A stretch of 64,000 bases of DNA from CAZIZT01 sp964544085 (GCA_964544085.1 CAZIZT010000018.1:59869-123868), one strand, 5' to 3'. Shown: positions 16,236-25,442, counted from the stretch's first letter. Numbers and translations are program-made. The notes: generated by a model not told the origin, from the letters alone.

Positions 16236-17126
16236 GTGCAGGTGAAGGAAGACAACGAAAAGCGTTTGACCCTTGTAAGTATGGGTGGGGTGGATTCTTT
16301 TTCTTCCATCCTCCCCTTCCTTTTTCGAATGTTCACAGACAACCATATACTGCCGTTACCTTCATCTTTAAGATTTATCATTGCTCTGGCTATTACAGCT
16401 TGCAGAGCGAAACAGACCTGGGATATATACAAAAATGCTGGACCATCACCGGTTAGGCAAATTACCGAACGTATTAAGGCCAAGCTTTCAGAAAAGGGCA
16501 TCGAAAGCAGTGTGGCGTATCTCTACTCTCAGCCTGTTTTTGAAAAAGCCTCCACCTCCCTTGTTCTTTATCCGTTTTACTCGCATTCTACACATGGAAG
16601 AGTGGTAGAGAATTCAAAATGCGTGGTTCCTCCGCTTGCTATCTTTCCGGAGTTTTTCGATCTTGTGGAAGAAAGATTAAGAAAGGAGCTTGATGCTCTT
16701 GAAGATACTCTGAAACCAGCAGTTTTGTTTAGTGCCCACTCGCTGCCCGAAAGACTGGCACAGCGAACCAGGGATCCTTATCGGCGAGATATTGAGACGT
16801 TTGTTCGGTACATGTCAAAACGTTTTTGTGTACCTGTATTCCTATCATTTCAATCACGCCTTGGTCCTGTAGAGTGGTTTGAACCAACAACAGAAAGTAT
16901 GATAAAGAAACTCGCAAAGAGATTTGACACACTCATACTGTTTCCGGTAAGCTTTGCTATTGATAATACAGAGACGGTGCATGAAATGGATGTCCTTTAT
17001 GCGCGCATAGCAAAGCAGTGTGGTGTGAGAAGGTTTATAAGGGTAAGTTGCTTCAATGATGACGATAGGTTTGTAGATCTTCTTGTCTCCTCTTTGAGCA
17101 GGTATTGGAAATGCGCATCGCCATAG
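16236..17126 (+). CDS. hemH: Ferrochelatase
   Basis: 296 residues from GTG 16236 (GGCGGAG upstream). The catalytic histidine is in FSAHSLPERL, followed by FQSRLGPVEWFEP and the acidic DNTETVHEMD that holds the metal-path glutamate. It inserts Fe2+ into a porphyrin. Slightly short for the family because the N-terminal lip is trimmed. It overlaps the next oxidase gene, and that pairing could serve either the protoporphyrin or the coproporphyrin route; the sequence alone does not decide. It begins 15 nt after the chemoreceptor stop. Confidence 0.93.
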   Translation: MQVKEDNEKRLTLVSMGGVDSFSSILPFLFRMFTDNHILPLPSSLRFIIALAITACRAKQTWDIYKNAGPSPVRQITERIKAKLSEKGIESSVAYLYSQPVFEKASTSLVLYPFYSHSTHGRVVENSKCVVPPLAIFPEFFDLVEERLRKELDALEDTLKPAVLFSAHSLPERLAQRTRDPYRRDIETFVRYMSKRFCVPVFLSFQSRLGPVEWFEPTTESMIKKLAKRFDTLILFPVSFAIDNTETVHEMDVLYARIAKQCGVRRFIRVSCFNDDDRFVDLLVSSLSRYWKCASP

Positions 17127-18445
17127 TTGGTGGTGGTATCTCTGGCGCCTCTGTTGCTTTTCTTTTGAATTCCAGAGGATCGCTGGATATTGAGCTGATA
17201 GAACCATCGCACATAGGGGGTAAGGCTCTAAGCCTTCATGAGTCAGGTTACCTTGTTGAGAGTGGACCAAACGGATTTTTGGACAACAAGGAAGAGATAC
17301 TCAGATTGATAGATGAGTGCGGTTTTGGCGATGAGGTTATCGAAAGTAGGGATGAAGCAAGAAGAAGATATATCTATTGTTGCGGAAAACTACACGCGGT
17401 TCCGAATGATCCTTTTGCAATCATAAAGGGTGACCTGCTTGGAAAACTTGCCATCCTTAGAGTTGTTCGTGAGCTGTTTGTTGCACCGGTCTTGTCCGAT
17501 GAAACGCTTGCATCCTTTGTGATAAGAAGACTTGGTAAAGAGATGCTCGACAAGTTGATAGGACCCATGGCATCTGGTGTATATGCTGGTGATCCCTGGA
17601 AGATGAGCATGGATGCTACCTTTGGTAGAATAAAAGAGATAGAGAGAAGGTATGGTTCACTGATCGTAGGGCTTGTCAGGATGATGCTGGACAAAAGAGC
17701 CACGACTAAAAGCGCTTCTGGTCCATTCTCTGCAAAGTTGCTTTCCTTCAAAAGAGGTGTTGGTAGCTTTGTTTGTCATTTGGTTAATGGCATAAATGTG
17801 TTGCAAGATAGGGTGGTTGGCATTGAAAGAGTATCTGGCAAATACAGGCTATTCCTGGAGCTATCAGGGGGGCGCATCTACGACTCGGTTGTGTTTGCTG
17901 TTCCATCATGGGAGCTTTCGGCTATTGTTGCAGGTTTCGATAGGGATTTCTCTAAACTTCTGCAGTTAATTGAATATGCACCAATGGCTGTTGTTGCGAT
18001 GGGTTTTGACAGGCGACACATGCCAGACCTTGTTGAGTCTTTTGGCTATCTATTCAGTCTTAGCAGTATCAGGGATGTTATAGGAGTTTTGTTTGACTCA
18101 AGCATATTTGAGCATAGGGCTCCAAAGGGAAAGGTGCTTGTCAGATTGATGGTTGGCGGTGCAATGAGGAAGAGGGCACCATTTCGTTCGGATCTGGTAG
18201 GTATCGCAGTTAGTGAACTTCAAAGAAGTGCTGGTATTTTTGCGCCATTTGAGTGGTCAACAGTGATCCGGCACCCTAAAGCTATACCACAATATGATAT
18301 GAATCATTCACGTGTTATAGCTGGCGTGGAGGAATTTGAGGGGGCAAACAGTGGTCTATTTGTGACCGGCAATGCATTTTACGGTGTGTCGTTGAACGAT
18401 TGTGTAGCTTCAGCCTATAGGGTGGTAGAGCGTATTGTGAATTGA
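17111..18445 (+). CDS. hemY: Protoporphyrinogen/coproporphyrinogen oxidase, HemY/CgoX type
   Basis: 444 residues. The N-terminal FAD-binding motif is IAIVGGGISGAS, then ESGPNGFLDN and the C-terminal VTGNAFYGVSLNDCVASA, as in oxygen-dependent-type porphyrinogen oxidases. Such enzymes also occur in anaerobes, where another acceptor is used. It overlaps hemH by 16 nt, giving the two last heme steps together. Start ATG 17111 gives the standard short lead before the Rossmann fold; an in-frame TTG at 17105 would add two residues. Confidence 0.9.
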   Translation: MRIAIVGGGISGASVAFLLNSRGSLDIELIEPSHIGGKALSLHESGYLVESGPNGFLDNKEEILRLIDECGFGDEVIESRDEARRRYIYCCGKLHAVPNDPFAIIKGDLLGKLAILRVVRELFVAPVLSDETLASFVIRRLGKEMLDKLIGPMASGVYAGDPWKMSMDATFGRIKEIERRYGSLIVGLVRMMLDKRATTKSASGPFSAKLLSFKRGVGSFVCHLVNGINVLQDRVVGIERVSGKYRLFLELSGGRIYDSVVFAVPSWELSAIVAGFDRDFSKLLQLIEYAPMAVVAMGFDRRHMPDLVESFGYLFSLSSIRDVIGVLFDSSIFEHRAPKGKVLVRLMVGGAMRKRAPFRSDLVGIAVSELQRSAGIFAPFEWSTVIRHPKAIPQYDMNHSRVIAGVEEFEGANSGLFVTGNAFYGVSLNDCVASAYRVVERIVN

Positions 18446-18456
18446 TTTGATGGCTT

Positions 18457-18497
18457 GGGTGCTTTTTCTGAGAAAAGCGCAGTGAAAAACCCTTTTT
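18457..18497 (+). terminator. Possible intrinsic terminator after hemY
   Basis: GGG (18457-18459) and CTTTTTC pair with GAAAAACCC across a loop, with a small bulge, and TTTTT follows at 18493-18497. The bulge makes it weaker than the other terminators here. Confidence 0.4.
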
Positions 18498-18509
18498 AAT
18501 GTTAAAAAC

Positions 18510-18537
18510 TTGACTTAAGGTCGATAAAATGTATACT
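18510..18537 (+). promoter_or_regulatory. Sigma70-like promoter of the pseudo-receiver/GTPase operon
   Basis: TTGACT (18510-18515), 16-nt spacer, TATACT (18532-18537). The start is predicted near 18544, giving a leader of about 28 nt that includes the GGAGAGGTGA ribosome site. Confidence 0.75.
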
Positions 18538-18571
18538 TGAGCCAATTAAGGAGAGGTGAAGAATTTTATTT

Positions 18572-19588
18572 ATGAGAAAAAAAGCATTGGTTCTCCTGAC
18601 AGATAGGCTCCTTGTAAATATCATGCGTACCATACTGGAAAGTGTTGGTTTTGATGTTATTCAGGCTGAAACCCCTAAAGAGGCCGTTTCTTTTGTTGGT
18701 TCTGAAAAGTACAATGTAGTCTTTATTGGAAGGCACGAGGGAACGGTTGTAAAGAACAAGCTTGCCGATATTATCTATGAAAAAGCCCTCTCCCCGAAGC
18801 CGCATATAGTGATAATGAGAGAACCGGGTGATCTTGTTCACAGGGATGTTCATGTCTCGGTTATAAAGCACCCTACATTTCATCATGAGGTACTTGAGAG
18901 TGTAGCTTCAGTTGATGGACGGCCCGGTGATGTACCTCAGTTTTCCAGAAGCGAATTAGCCGATAGTTTTATAAGATTTAAACACTTTGTTAAGCTTGAC
19001 ATTGTTAAGCTGTTTAGAAACCTGAAAGGCAATAGAAAATTCGAGATTCGAGCTGAAGGCAAGAGGGTAGTGGGCTTTACCATGAACGGTGAGATCTATG
19101 TTTTATATTCCGATCTTGATGACCCTTATAGTCTAATAAACTTTTCCATCCTGGAGATGGCAACTGAGGAGATGAAGATAGCTGAGTTCCTCTCTCTTCA
19201 ACTTGGTCCGGATGTGTTTAAGGTTGGCATAAAGGAATTTGTTTTCAAATCCTTTGAGAAGGTGTCTCAAAGGGAGCGGCTGTTGTCGTTTATTCCATCT
19301 GAGGAAAGCAGAATTGAGGTAAAGGCTCCCAAATACGTCTTGAATCAGTGTTATTTTATAAAATCCAACTTTGACGTGGATTGGCTTGAATCCAAAAGTG
19401 GTCGTATTACTGTGGCTGAGGCAACCAAAAACTCTCAGGATTTAAGCAGACTGCGCGCAATTGTTGCAATGTACGTGCTTGGTATGATTGAGCTCACCAC
19501 AGAGGAACAGGAGGTAAAAACAAAGTTCGACGTGAAGATTCGCAAGAGTTTTCTGAAGAAAATAATTGATAAAATAAGGGGCTTGTGA
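18572..19588 (+). CDS. Pseudo-receiver domain protein of unknown function
   Basis: 338 residues. The first ~115 look like a response-regulator receiver fold (ALVLLTDRLLVNIMRTILESVGFDVI, KEAVSF, YNVVFIGRHEG), but the phospho-accepting aspartate is replaced by glycine and the acidic pocket is reduced to one Asp. The rest is soluble alpha/beta with a C-terminal stretch (SRLRAIVAMYVLGMIEL) reminiscent of DUF4388 domains. The stop overlaps the start of a Ras-like GTPase gene, so the two probably act together in signalling or polarity. The function is not recognised. Confidence 0.75.
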   Translation: MRKKALVLLTDRLLVNIMRTILESVGFDVIQAETPKEAVSFVGSEKYNVVFIGRHEGTVVKNKLADIIYEKALSPKPHIVIMREPGDLVHRDVHVSVIKHPTFHHEVLESVASVDGRPGDVPQFSRSELADSFIRFKHFVKLDIVKLFRNLKGNRKFEIRAEGKRVVGFTMNGEIYVLYSDLDDPYSLINFSILEMATEEMKIAEFLSLQLGPDVFKVGIKEFVFKSFEKVSQRERLLSFIPSEESRIEVKAPKYVLNQCYFIKSNFDVDWLESKSGRITVAEATKNSQDLSRLRAIVAMYVLGMIELTTEEQEVKTKFDVKIRKSFLKKIIDKIRGL

Positions 19589-20127
19589 TGGCCGTTTTCA
19601 AGATCATTGTGACGGGAAGTTTTAATTCAGGCAAGACAGAGTTCATAAAACAGGTAAGTGAGATTGATCCTGTAACCACTGATAAGAAGGTAAGCGAAAA
19701 GGAATTAAGAGAGATAAAGGCGCTCACCACAGTGGCAATGGATTTTGGTAGGTTGACGGTAGACAAGGATATTGTGCTTCATATATACGCTACGCCTGGT
19801 CAGGAGCGCTTCAAGTTCGTATACCCTATTTTGTTAAAGAACGCTCTTGCTCTCATTATCCTTGCAGATATTACGGACAAAAACTCCATCAAAGCCGTTA
19901 ATGAGTTCTACAGGGATTTTTACAAGCTTAAAAAGCTGCCTACCGTCGTTGCGTTGACAAAGGTTGATCTTCCCAATGCGGTGCCTGATAGTGAGATAAA
20001 CGAGCTGCTTTCCGATATACCAGAGAGCATACCGATACTTAAGATAAACGCCACTGATAAGGAAGATGTTAAAAAAACACTACTGTTTGCTCTCCAGCAG
20101 CTCGAGGATGAAGAAGCAATAGTTTAG
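19588..20127 (+). CDS. Ras-like small GTPase (COG2229/MglA-like)
   Basis: 179 residues. G1 P-loop GSFNSGKTEF, G3 ATPGQERF, G4 TKVD and a G5-like NATD are in the right order for a Ras-superfamily GTPase. Prokaryotic members such as MglA set cell polarity and steer type IV pili; COG2229 members often pair with roadblock or DUF4388 proteins. No roadblock gene is adjacent. It overlaps the pseudo-receiver gene. I chose ATG 19588 over GTG 19585. Role unknown. Confidence 0.9.
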   Translation: MAVFKIIVTGSFNSGKTEFIKQVSEIDPVTTDKKVSEKELREIKALTTVAMDFGRLTVDKDIVLHIYATPGQERFKFVYPILLKNALALIILADITDKNSIKAVNEFYRDFYKLKKLPTVVALTKVDLPNAVPDSEINELLSDIPESIPILKINATDKEDVKKTLLFALQQLEDEEAIV

Positions 20128-20128
20128 C

Positions 20129-20158
20129 TTTGCTATTGATTCACTGATCTGGTAATAT
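20129..20158 (+). promoter_or_regulatory. Possible pyc promoter
   Basis: TTTGCT (20129-20134), 18-nt spacer, TAATAT (20153-20158). The -35 touches the GTPase stop codon region. Leader of about 28 nt with GGCGGAGGTG before the ATG. Confidence 0.4.
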
Positions 20159-20192
20159 AACCCAATAAACGATTCATAGGCGGAGGTGTCTG

Positions 20193-23100
20193 ATGCAGAT
20201 AGGCAGGCTAATGAGCGCAAACAGGGGAGAGATAGCCATTCGCACATTTAGAGCGGCAACAGAGCTGGGTATGGAGACTGTTGCCATATACTCCTGGGAA
20301 GATCGCTACTCTCTTCACCGCTACAAGGCTGATGAGGCATACCTGATTGGCAGAAACCTCGGTCCTGTTGAAGCATATCTGAACATTGATCAGATTGTTG
20401 AGCTTGCTCTTAGAAAGAACGTGGATGCTATCCATCCGGGTTATGGCTTTCTTTCGGAAAGCCACGAGTTTGCTCAGAGATGCGAGGACGCGGGAATTAT
20501 ATTTGTTGGGCCTACACCAGAGACGATAGAGCTGTTTGGCGATAAATTGAACTCCAAAAAGCTTGCAAAGAGTGCCGGGGTACCCGTGATAGAGGGTTCT
20601 GAAAACAATGTGAAAAGCCTGGAGGAGGCGCTTGCACAAGCACAAGGTATCGGTTATCCGGTTATGCTGAAAGCCACAGCCGGTGGAGGTGGTAGGGGAA
20701 TAAGAATCTGTTACAGCGATGACGATATAAAAGACAACTACGATTCTGTCAGGCGAGAAGCTGCCAAGGCTTTTGGAAGAGATGATCTAATCGTTGAAAA
20801 GTATGTTGAGAGTCCTAAACATGTCGAGGTGCAGATACTCGCAGACAGGTACGGCAACGTTGTGCATCTGTTTGAGAGGGATTGTTCGATTCAGCGCAGG
20901 CATCAGAAAATGATAGAGATTGCCGGCTCGTTGAATGTACCTGAAGAGACGCTGGACAACCTTTATGCAGATGCGATAAAGCTTGCAAAGAAAGCATCGA
21001 TAGTTAACGCTGCAACGGTTGAATTTCTTGTAGACAAAAACGGGGCACACTACTTTCTTGAGGTAAATCCACGCATTCAGGTGGAGCATACGGTCACAGA
21101 AATGATAACGGGAATCGACATTGTGCAGAGTCAAATTCGGATAGCAGAGGGAAAAAGCTTGCGCGATTTGGGTATAGATTCTCAAGATGCCATAAACAGA
21201 AGAGGTTATGCAATTCAGTGTAGAATAACCACAGAGGATCCCGAAAACAACTTTATGCCTGATACAGGTGAGATAAAAGCTTACCGATCGCCAGCTGGTT
21301 TTGGTGTCAGACTGGATGCAGGGAATGCATATGTTGGAGCCAGGATAACACCGTACTATGATTCGCTGCTGGTTAAGGTTTCGACATGGGCACTGGATTT
21401 TAAATCGGCTGCCAGAAAGATGCACAGGGTTCTGCGCGAATTCAGGATAAGAGGGGTGAAAACAAACCTGCAATTCCTCGAAAATGTCGTTACGCATGAG
21501 CGTTTTCTGAATGGACAGTTCGACACCAATTTCATTGATACCACACCTGAACTGTTTGTAATGCCAAAGAGAAAAGACAGAGCAACAAAGGCACTTAAAT
21601 TTCTTGCAAATAACATCGTTAACAATCCTTCGTCATCCGTTATTCCTGAAGGGATGATGCTACCGGAAGTTCCGGTCTACAGTGGGAGTGTGTATGAGAA
21701 GCCCCCCAAAGGATTGAGGGATCTATTGCTACAGGAGGGTGTTGGGGCGTTTATTGAATATATAAAGCGTACAAAAGAGATTCTCATAACAGATACTACC
21801 TTTAGAGATGCGCATCAATCCTTGATAGCAACAAGGATGCGCACGAGGGACATGCTAAATGTGGCGCCACTTTATGCGTACCATCTTAACAACCTGTTTT
21901 CTTTAGAGATGTGGGGCGGTGCTACATTCGATGTGGCTTATCGGTTTTTAAAGGAGTCGCCATGGGACAGATTAAGGCAGCTACGTGAACGAATACCAAA
22001 CATACCTTTCCAGATGCTGCTTAGAGCCTCAAACACGGTAGGATACACCAACTACCCCGACAATGTGGTTAGGGAGTTTATACGTATAGCAAAGGAAAAC
22101 GGCATCGATATCTTCAGGATCTTTGATTGTTTCAACTGGATTGAACAGCTCAAGCCTGCTATGGAAGAGGTTAAAAAGCACTCTGCAGTGTGCGAGGCGG
22201 CTATCTGTTACACAGGTGATATTCTCGATAGATCCAGAACCAAGTATACACTCGATTACTATTTGAATCTGGCAAGGGAACTAAAGGATGCAGGAGCAGA
22301 TATCATAGCTATCAAGGACATGGCTGGTTTACTAAAGCCGTATGCAGCAAGCGTCCTTATCAAGGCAATAAAAGAAGAAACATCCCTCCCTGTCCATTTC
22401 CATACGCATGACACAAGCGGGAATGGCGAAGCGAGTGTTCTGAAAGCGATTGAAGCTGGCGCGGATATAGTGGATCTCGCCATGAGCTCAATGGGCAGCC
22501 TGACAAGCCAGCCGAGTTTAAATTCTATACTTGCAGCAGTGGAACAGACCGAAAGAGCATCCAGCCTTGATCCTGAGAAGGCTCAGGAGGCATCCAACTA
22601 CTTTGAGAGGGTCAGACGATACTATTTCCCGTTTGAGAGTGGCCTGAAGGCTCCAACCGCAGAGGTCTATCAACACGAGATACCCGGAGGACAGTACTCC
22701 AATCTGCTTGTGCAGGTGGAGGCATTGGGTTTGCTGGATAAGTGGGAAGAGATTCGCCGTATGTATGCAGAAGTAAACAGACTTCTTGGGGATATAATTA
22801 AGGTTACACCCTCTTCGAAGGTTGTAGGAGACCTTGCTCTGTTTCTTGTGCAGAATAATATAAAACCGGATGAGTTGCTTGAGAAAGCTGAAACACTCTC
22901 ATTCCCTGATTCTGTGGTCAGCTTTTTTAAAGGCATGCTGGGTCAACCCTATGGTGGCTTCCCCAAAGATCTGCAAAGGGCTGTCCTGAAAGGAGAGGAG
23001 CCGCTTACAGAGAGGCCTGGCAAACTGCTCAAAGATTATGATTTTGATGCAGCCCGAGCGAGGCTTGAAAAGAAGTTTGGAAGGGAGTTCTCGGATGAGG

Positions 23101-23624
23101 AAGTCATCTCTTATGCGCTTTATCCCGCTGTATTTGAGGATTATCTAAACTTCACATCTGAGTACGGTGATCCCTCCATTTTCGATACAAAATCCTTCTT
23201 CTATCCTCTGAAACCGGATGAAGAAATAGAGGTGGATATTGAGGAGGGTAAGACCCTGATTATCAAGTACCTGAGCCTTGGAGAGGCTGATGAAAAAGGT
23301 ATGCGCAGGGTGTTTTTCGAACTTAATGGCCAGCCAAGGAACGTGACTATAAAGGACATGAAGCTTGCTGCTTCTGTGAAGACAAACATTAAAGGTGATC
23401 CCTCCTCACCCTATGATGTTTGTGCAACAATGCCGGGAAAGATTGTGAAGATCAATAAATCTGAAGGTGATAAGGTCGAGAAGTCTGAGATAGTTGTGGT
23501 GACCGAAGCAATGAAGATAGAGACAAAGATCAAAGCTCCGATTGCTGGTGTTGTTGAAAAGGTTTACCTGAATGAGGGTGATAGAATAGAGGCCGGGGAT
23601 CTCATAATGAGGCTCAAAAAATAG
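20193..23624 (+). CDS. pyc: Pyruvate carboxylase, single chain
   Basis: 1143 residues in the usual order: biotin carboxylase (about 1-450, with ANRGEIAIR, ATAGGGGRGIR and EVNPRIQVEHTVTE), carboxyltransferase (about 525-800, ITDTTFRDAHQSL, KDMAGLLKP), linker, and biotin carrier domain with VTEAMKIET, where K1108 is the biotinylated lysine. It makes oxaloacetate from pyruvate, bicarbonate and ATP, replenishing the TCA cycle and starting gluconeogenesis. Full-length for the family. The ribosome site GGCGGAGGTG is strong. Its stop codon is directly adjacent to the 3' end of the convergent tRNA-Pro. Confidence 0.98.
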   Translation: MQIGRLMSANRGEIAIRTFRAATELGMETVAIYSWEDRYSLHRYKADEAYLIGRNLGPVEAYLNIDQIVELALRKNVDAIHPGYGFLSESHEFAQRCEDAGIIFVGPTPETIELFGDKLNSKKLAKSAGVPVIEGSENNVKSLEEALAQAQGIGYPVMLKATAGGGGRGIRICYSDDDIKDNYDSVRREAAKAFGRDDLIVEKYVESPKHVEVQILADRYGNVVHLFERDCSIQRRHQKMIEIAGSLNVPEETLDNLYADAIKLAKKASIVNAATVEFLVDKNGAHYFLEVNPRIQVEHTVTEMITGIDIVQSQIRIAEGKSLRDLGIDSQDAINRRGYAIQCRITTEDPENNFMPDTGEIKAYRSPAGFGVRLDAGNAYVGARITPYYDSLLVKVSTWALDFKSAARKMHRVLREFRIRGVKTNLQFLENVVTHERFLNGQFDTNFIDTTPELFVMPKRKDRATKALKFLANNIVNNPSSSVIPEGMMLPEVPVYSGSVYEKPPKGLRDLLLQEGVGAFIEYIKRTKEILITDTTFRDAHQSLIATRMRTRDMLNVAPLYAYHLNNLFSLEMWGGATFDVAYRFLKESPWDRLRQLRERIPNIPFQMLLRASNTVGYTNYPDNVVREFIRIAKENGIDIFRIFDCFNWIEQLKPAMEEVKKHSAVCEAAICYTGDILDRSRTKYTLDYYLNLARELKDAGADIIAIKDMAGLLKPYAASVLIKAIKEETSLPVHFHTHDTSGNGEASVLKAIEAGADIVDLAMSSMGSLTSQPSLNSILAAVEQTERASSLDPEKAQEASNYFERVRRYYFPFESGLKAPTAEVYQHEIPGGQYSNLLVQVEALGLLDKWEEIRRMYAEVNRLLGDIIKVTPSSKVVGDLALFLVQNNIKPDELLEKAETLSFPDSVVSFFKGMLGQPYGGFPKDLQRAVLKGEEPLTERPGKLLKDYDFDAARARLEKKFGREFSDEEVISYALYPAVFEDYLNFTSEYGDPSIFDTKSFFYPLKPDEEIEVDIEEGKTLIIKYLSLGEADEKGMRRVFFELNGQPRNVTIKDMKLAASVKTNIKGDPSSPYDVCATMPGKIVKINKSEGDKVEKSEIVVVTEAMKIETKIKAPIAGVVEKVYLNEGDRIEAGDLIMRLKK

Positions 23625-23701
23625 TGGTCGGGGCGGGCGGACTCGAACCGCCGGCCCCCAGTACCCGAAACTGGTGCGCTACCAAACTGCGCTACGCCCC
23701 G
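23625..23701 (-). tRNA. tRNA-Pro(CGG)
   Basis: 77 nt with encoded CCA. Acceptor CGGGGCG pairs with CGCCCCG, the D-arm reads AGCGCAG..GGTAGCGC, and the anticodon stem CCAGT/ACTGG encloses the loop TTCGGGT, so the anticodon is CGG (codon CCG). The T-arm is GGCGG TTCGAGT CCGCC. All features fit a normal tRNA-Pro. Confidence 0.97.
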
Positions 23702-23712
23702 ATTCGGTAGAA

Positions 23713-23740
23713 ATAATATCTAAAAGGTTTAAGAAGTCAA
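23713..23740 (-). promoter_or_regulatory. Promoter of tRNA-Pro
   Basis: Minus strand -35 TTGACT (23735-23740), 16-nt spacer, -10 TATTAT (23713-23718). The predicted start is a few nt before the mature tRNA 5' end. Confidence 0.7.
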
Positions 23741-23751
23741 GGGTGTTGAGA

Positions 23752-23780
23752 TTGACTGCATTTGTATGAGTTGTTAGCAT
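23752..23780 (+). promoter_or_regulatory. Weak promoter candidate for the two-component operon
   Basis: TTGACT (23752-23757), 17-nt spacer and TAGCAT (23775-23780). The -10 matches only 4 of 6 positions. Confidence 0.3.
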
Positions 23781-23815
23781 TGAAGGGTTGAGTATCCGTT
23801 ATAGGAGTACGACTC

Positions 23816-24463
23816 ATGAAGGTGTTGCTTGTTGAGGACGATGAGCTGCTGGGCGAATCGTTGAAGGAGTACCTTTCCAAGGAGGGATTCTCTGTTAGAT
23901 GGGAGGATGATGACAGGTTTGTGCTTCAGCGGCTTAGTGTGGAGTTGTTTGATGTAATAGTGCTGGATCTGATGCTTAAGTTTTCGTCTGGTGAATCGCT
24001 GATAAAGAAAATCAAAGAGAGACATGGATCCATACCAATAATTGTTGTTACGGCTAAGGATGACATGGGCGCAAAGGAGGAGTGTTTTTTGCTCGGTGCT
24101 GATGATTACATTGTGAAACCTTTCGACCCAAAGGAGCTTGTGCTGAGGATTAAAGCAGTCTGCAGAAGGTATTATGGAATGGACCAGAAGCATCGAATAG
24201 GGGATGTTATAGTTGATACACAAAGGAACCTGCTTGTGAAAGATGAAAAGGAAATTGTTTTGACGCAGAAGGAGTGGGAGTTATTGCTGTTTCTGCTAAA
24301 AAAGAGGGGCAAGGTTGTCTCTCACAATGATATTCTGAGCTATGTGTGGGGCGACAGTGATGTCTCAGAGGATTCGGTACGTGCCTACATAAAGCGCTTA
24401 AGGAGTATTTTGCCAGAAGGGGCCATAGAAACCTGTAAAGGAAGGGGTTATCGATTAAAATAA
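23816..24463 (+). CDS. OmpR/PhoB-family response regulator
   Basis: 215 residues. Receiver domain 1-115 with acidic pair in LLVEDDE, phosphorylated Asp in VIVLDLML, Thr in VVTAKDD and Lys in YIVKPFD. C-terminal OmpR-type winged helix (about 125-215, LTQKEWELLLFLL, DSVRAYIKRLRSIL, GRGYRLK). It is paired with the histidine kinase that follows directly. TAGGAG precedes the ATG. The regulated genes are not evident from context. Confidence 0.95.
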   Translation: MKVLLVEDDELLGESLKEYLSKEGFSVRWEDDDRFVLQRLSVELFDVIVLDLMLKFSSGESLIKKIKERHGSIPIIVVTAKDDMGAKEECFLLGADDYIVKPFDPKELVLRIKAVCRRYYGMDQKHRIGDVIVDTQRNLLVKDEKEIVLTQKEWELLLFLLKKRGKVVSHNDILSYVWGDSDVSEDSVRAYIKRLRSILPEGAIETCKGRGYRLK

Positions 24464-24480
24464 AGTCCTTTCTAAAGAAA

Positions 24481-25437
24481 TTGAGGTTTGAATATAAAAC
24501 GGTTGCCATATTTGGTGCTCTTATTATTGTATGGATGCTTGCCGTGAATGTGTTCATTCTGACTTTTTTTAAGTACTGTGAGCTGCAAAAGCTTCGTAAT
24601 CAGGCACAGCTTTACCTCTATATGAAGCTCACACAGCCCTCAACGTCGCTTCCTTCCTTCGTAAAACTGACTCAGAAGCCTGTTAAGCTTAAAGACTACG
24701 AGCTATTTGAACGGCTCGGTGGCTACTATGTTTATTTCAAAAAAGGTTACACAGGCGTTCATACGCGACGTTTTGCTGTTGCCCTCGTGATATGGGAGAT
24801 TGCACTATCCGCAATGCTGGTGTTTATGATTTACTACGTTATGAAGCACCTACTTGAGAAGGATAAAGAGTACAGGGATTTTCTGAAATTTCTCATAGGC
24901 ACTATTTCGCACAAGATGGGTAACTTTCTATCGATACAGAAGCTGAACCTTGAACTGATAAAAACGGAGGATGAAAAGCCGCTTGGACGTCTCAAGGAAG
25001 CCTATAGCTTCATGGAGAAGGATTTTAAAAATATCCTTCAGCTAATCAGGGATGCCGAGTCGAAAGAAATACGAATCGAGAATGTAGAAGAGGTGATCAG
25101 AGGGGCTCTTGAGCTCTTTTCGGAGGCTCTCGAGGGTAAAAAAGTAGAGCTATCGCTTCAAAGGGCATACGTAAAGAGTAAGGACAGTGATTTCAGCAAT
25201 CTTCTCCATGAATTGATAGACAATGCTGTTAAATACTCGGAAGAGTACATATCTATTGTCTGCACACGACGTAGAAAGGTTCTTTACATAGAGATCGAGA
25301 ATGATATAGCAAAGAGAAAGCGTGGGAGTGGCTTTGGTCTTGAACTTGCCCGCTATTTGAGTATGCGCAACGGCTGGTATTTTTCAACCGATGTGGCAGG
25401 TGGTAAATTCAAAGCCACCCTGATTGTGCATCTTTAG
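24481..25437 (+). CDS. Membrane sensor histidine kinase
   Basis: At least 318 residues. Two membrane helices (about 8-29 and 96-122) flank a short periplasmic part of about 65 residues. There is no clear HAMP. The H-box is GTISHKMGNFLS, the N-box HELIDNAVKYS and the G-box GSGFGLELARYLS. The short ATP-binding domain lacks an obvious F-box. Start is uncertain: the annotated TTG 24481 has no ribosome site, while an in-frame ATT at 24454 sits 6-7 nt after GGAAGGGG and would overlap the regulator gene. Confidence 0.9.
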   Translation: MRFEYKTVAIFGALIIVWMLAVNVFILTFFKYCELQKLRNQAQLYLYMKLTQPSTSLPSFVKLTQKPVKLKDYELFERLGGYYVYFKKGYTGVHTRRFAVALVIWEIALSAMLVFMIYYVMKHLLEKDKEYRDFLKFLIGTISHKMGNFLSIQKLNLELIKTEDEKPLGRLKEAYSFMEKDFKNILQLIRDAESKEIRIENVEEVIRGALELFSEALEGKKVELSLQRAYVKSKDSDFSNLLHELIDNAVKYSEEYISIVCTRRRKVLYIEIENDIAKRKRGSGFGLELARYLSMRNGWYFSTDVAGGKFKATLIVHL

Positions 25438-25442
25438 CTTTA

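Noticed and set aside
20787..21497. 236-codon minus-strand open frame
   Set aside because: Lies entirely within the pyruvate carboxylase gene; Cys/His-rich translation without motifs.
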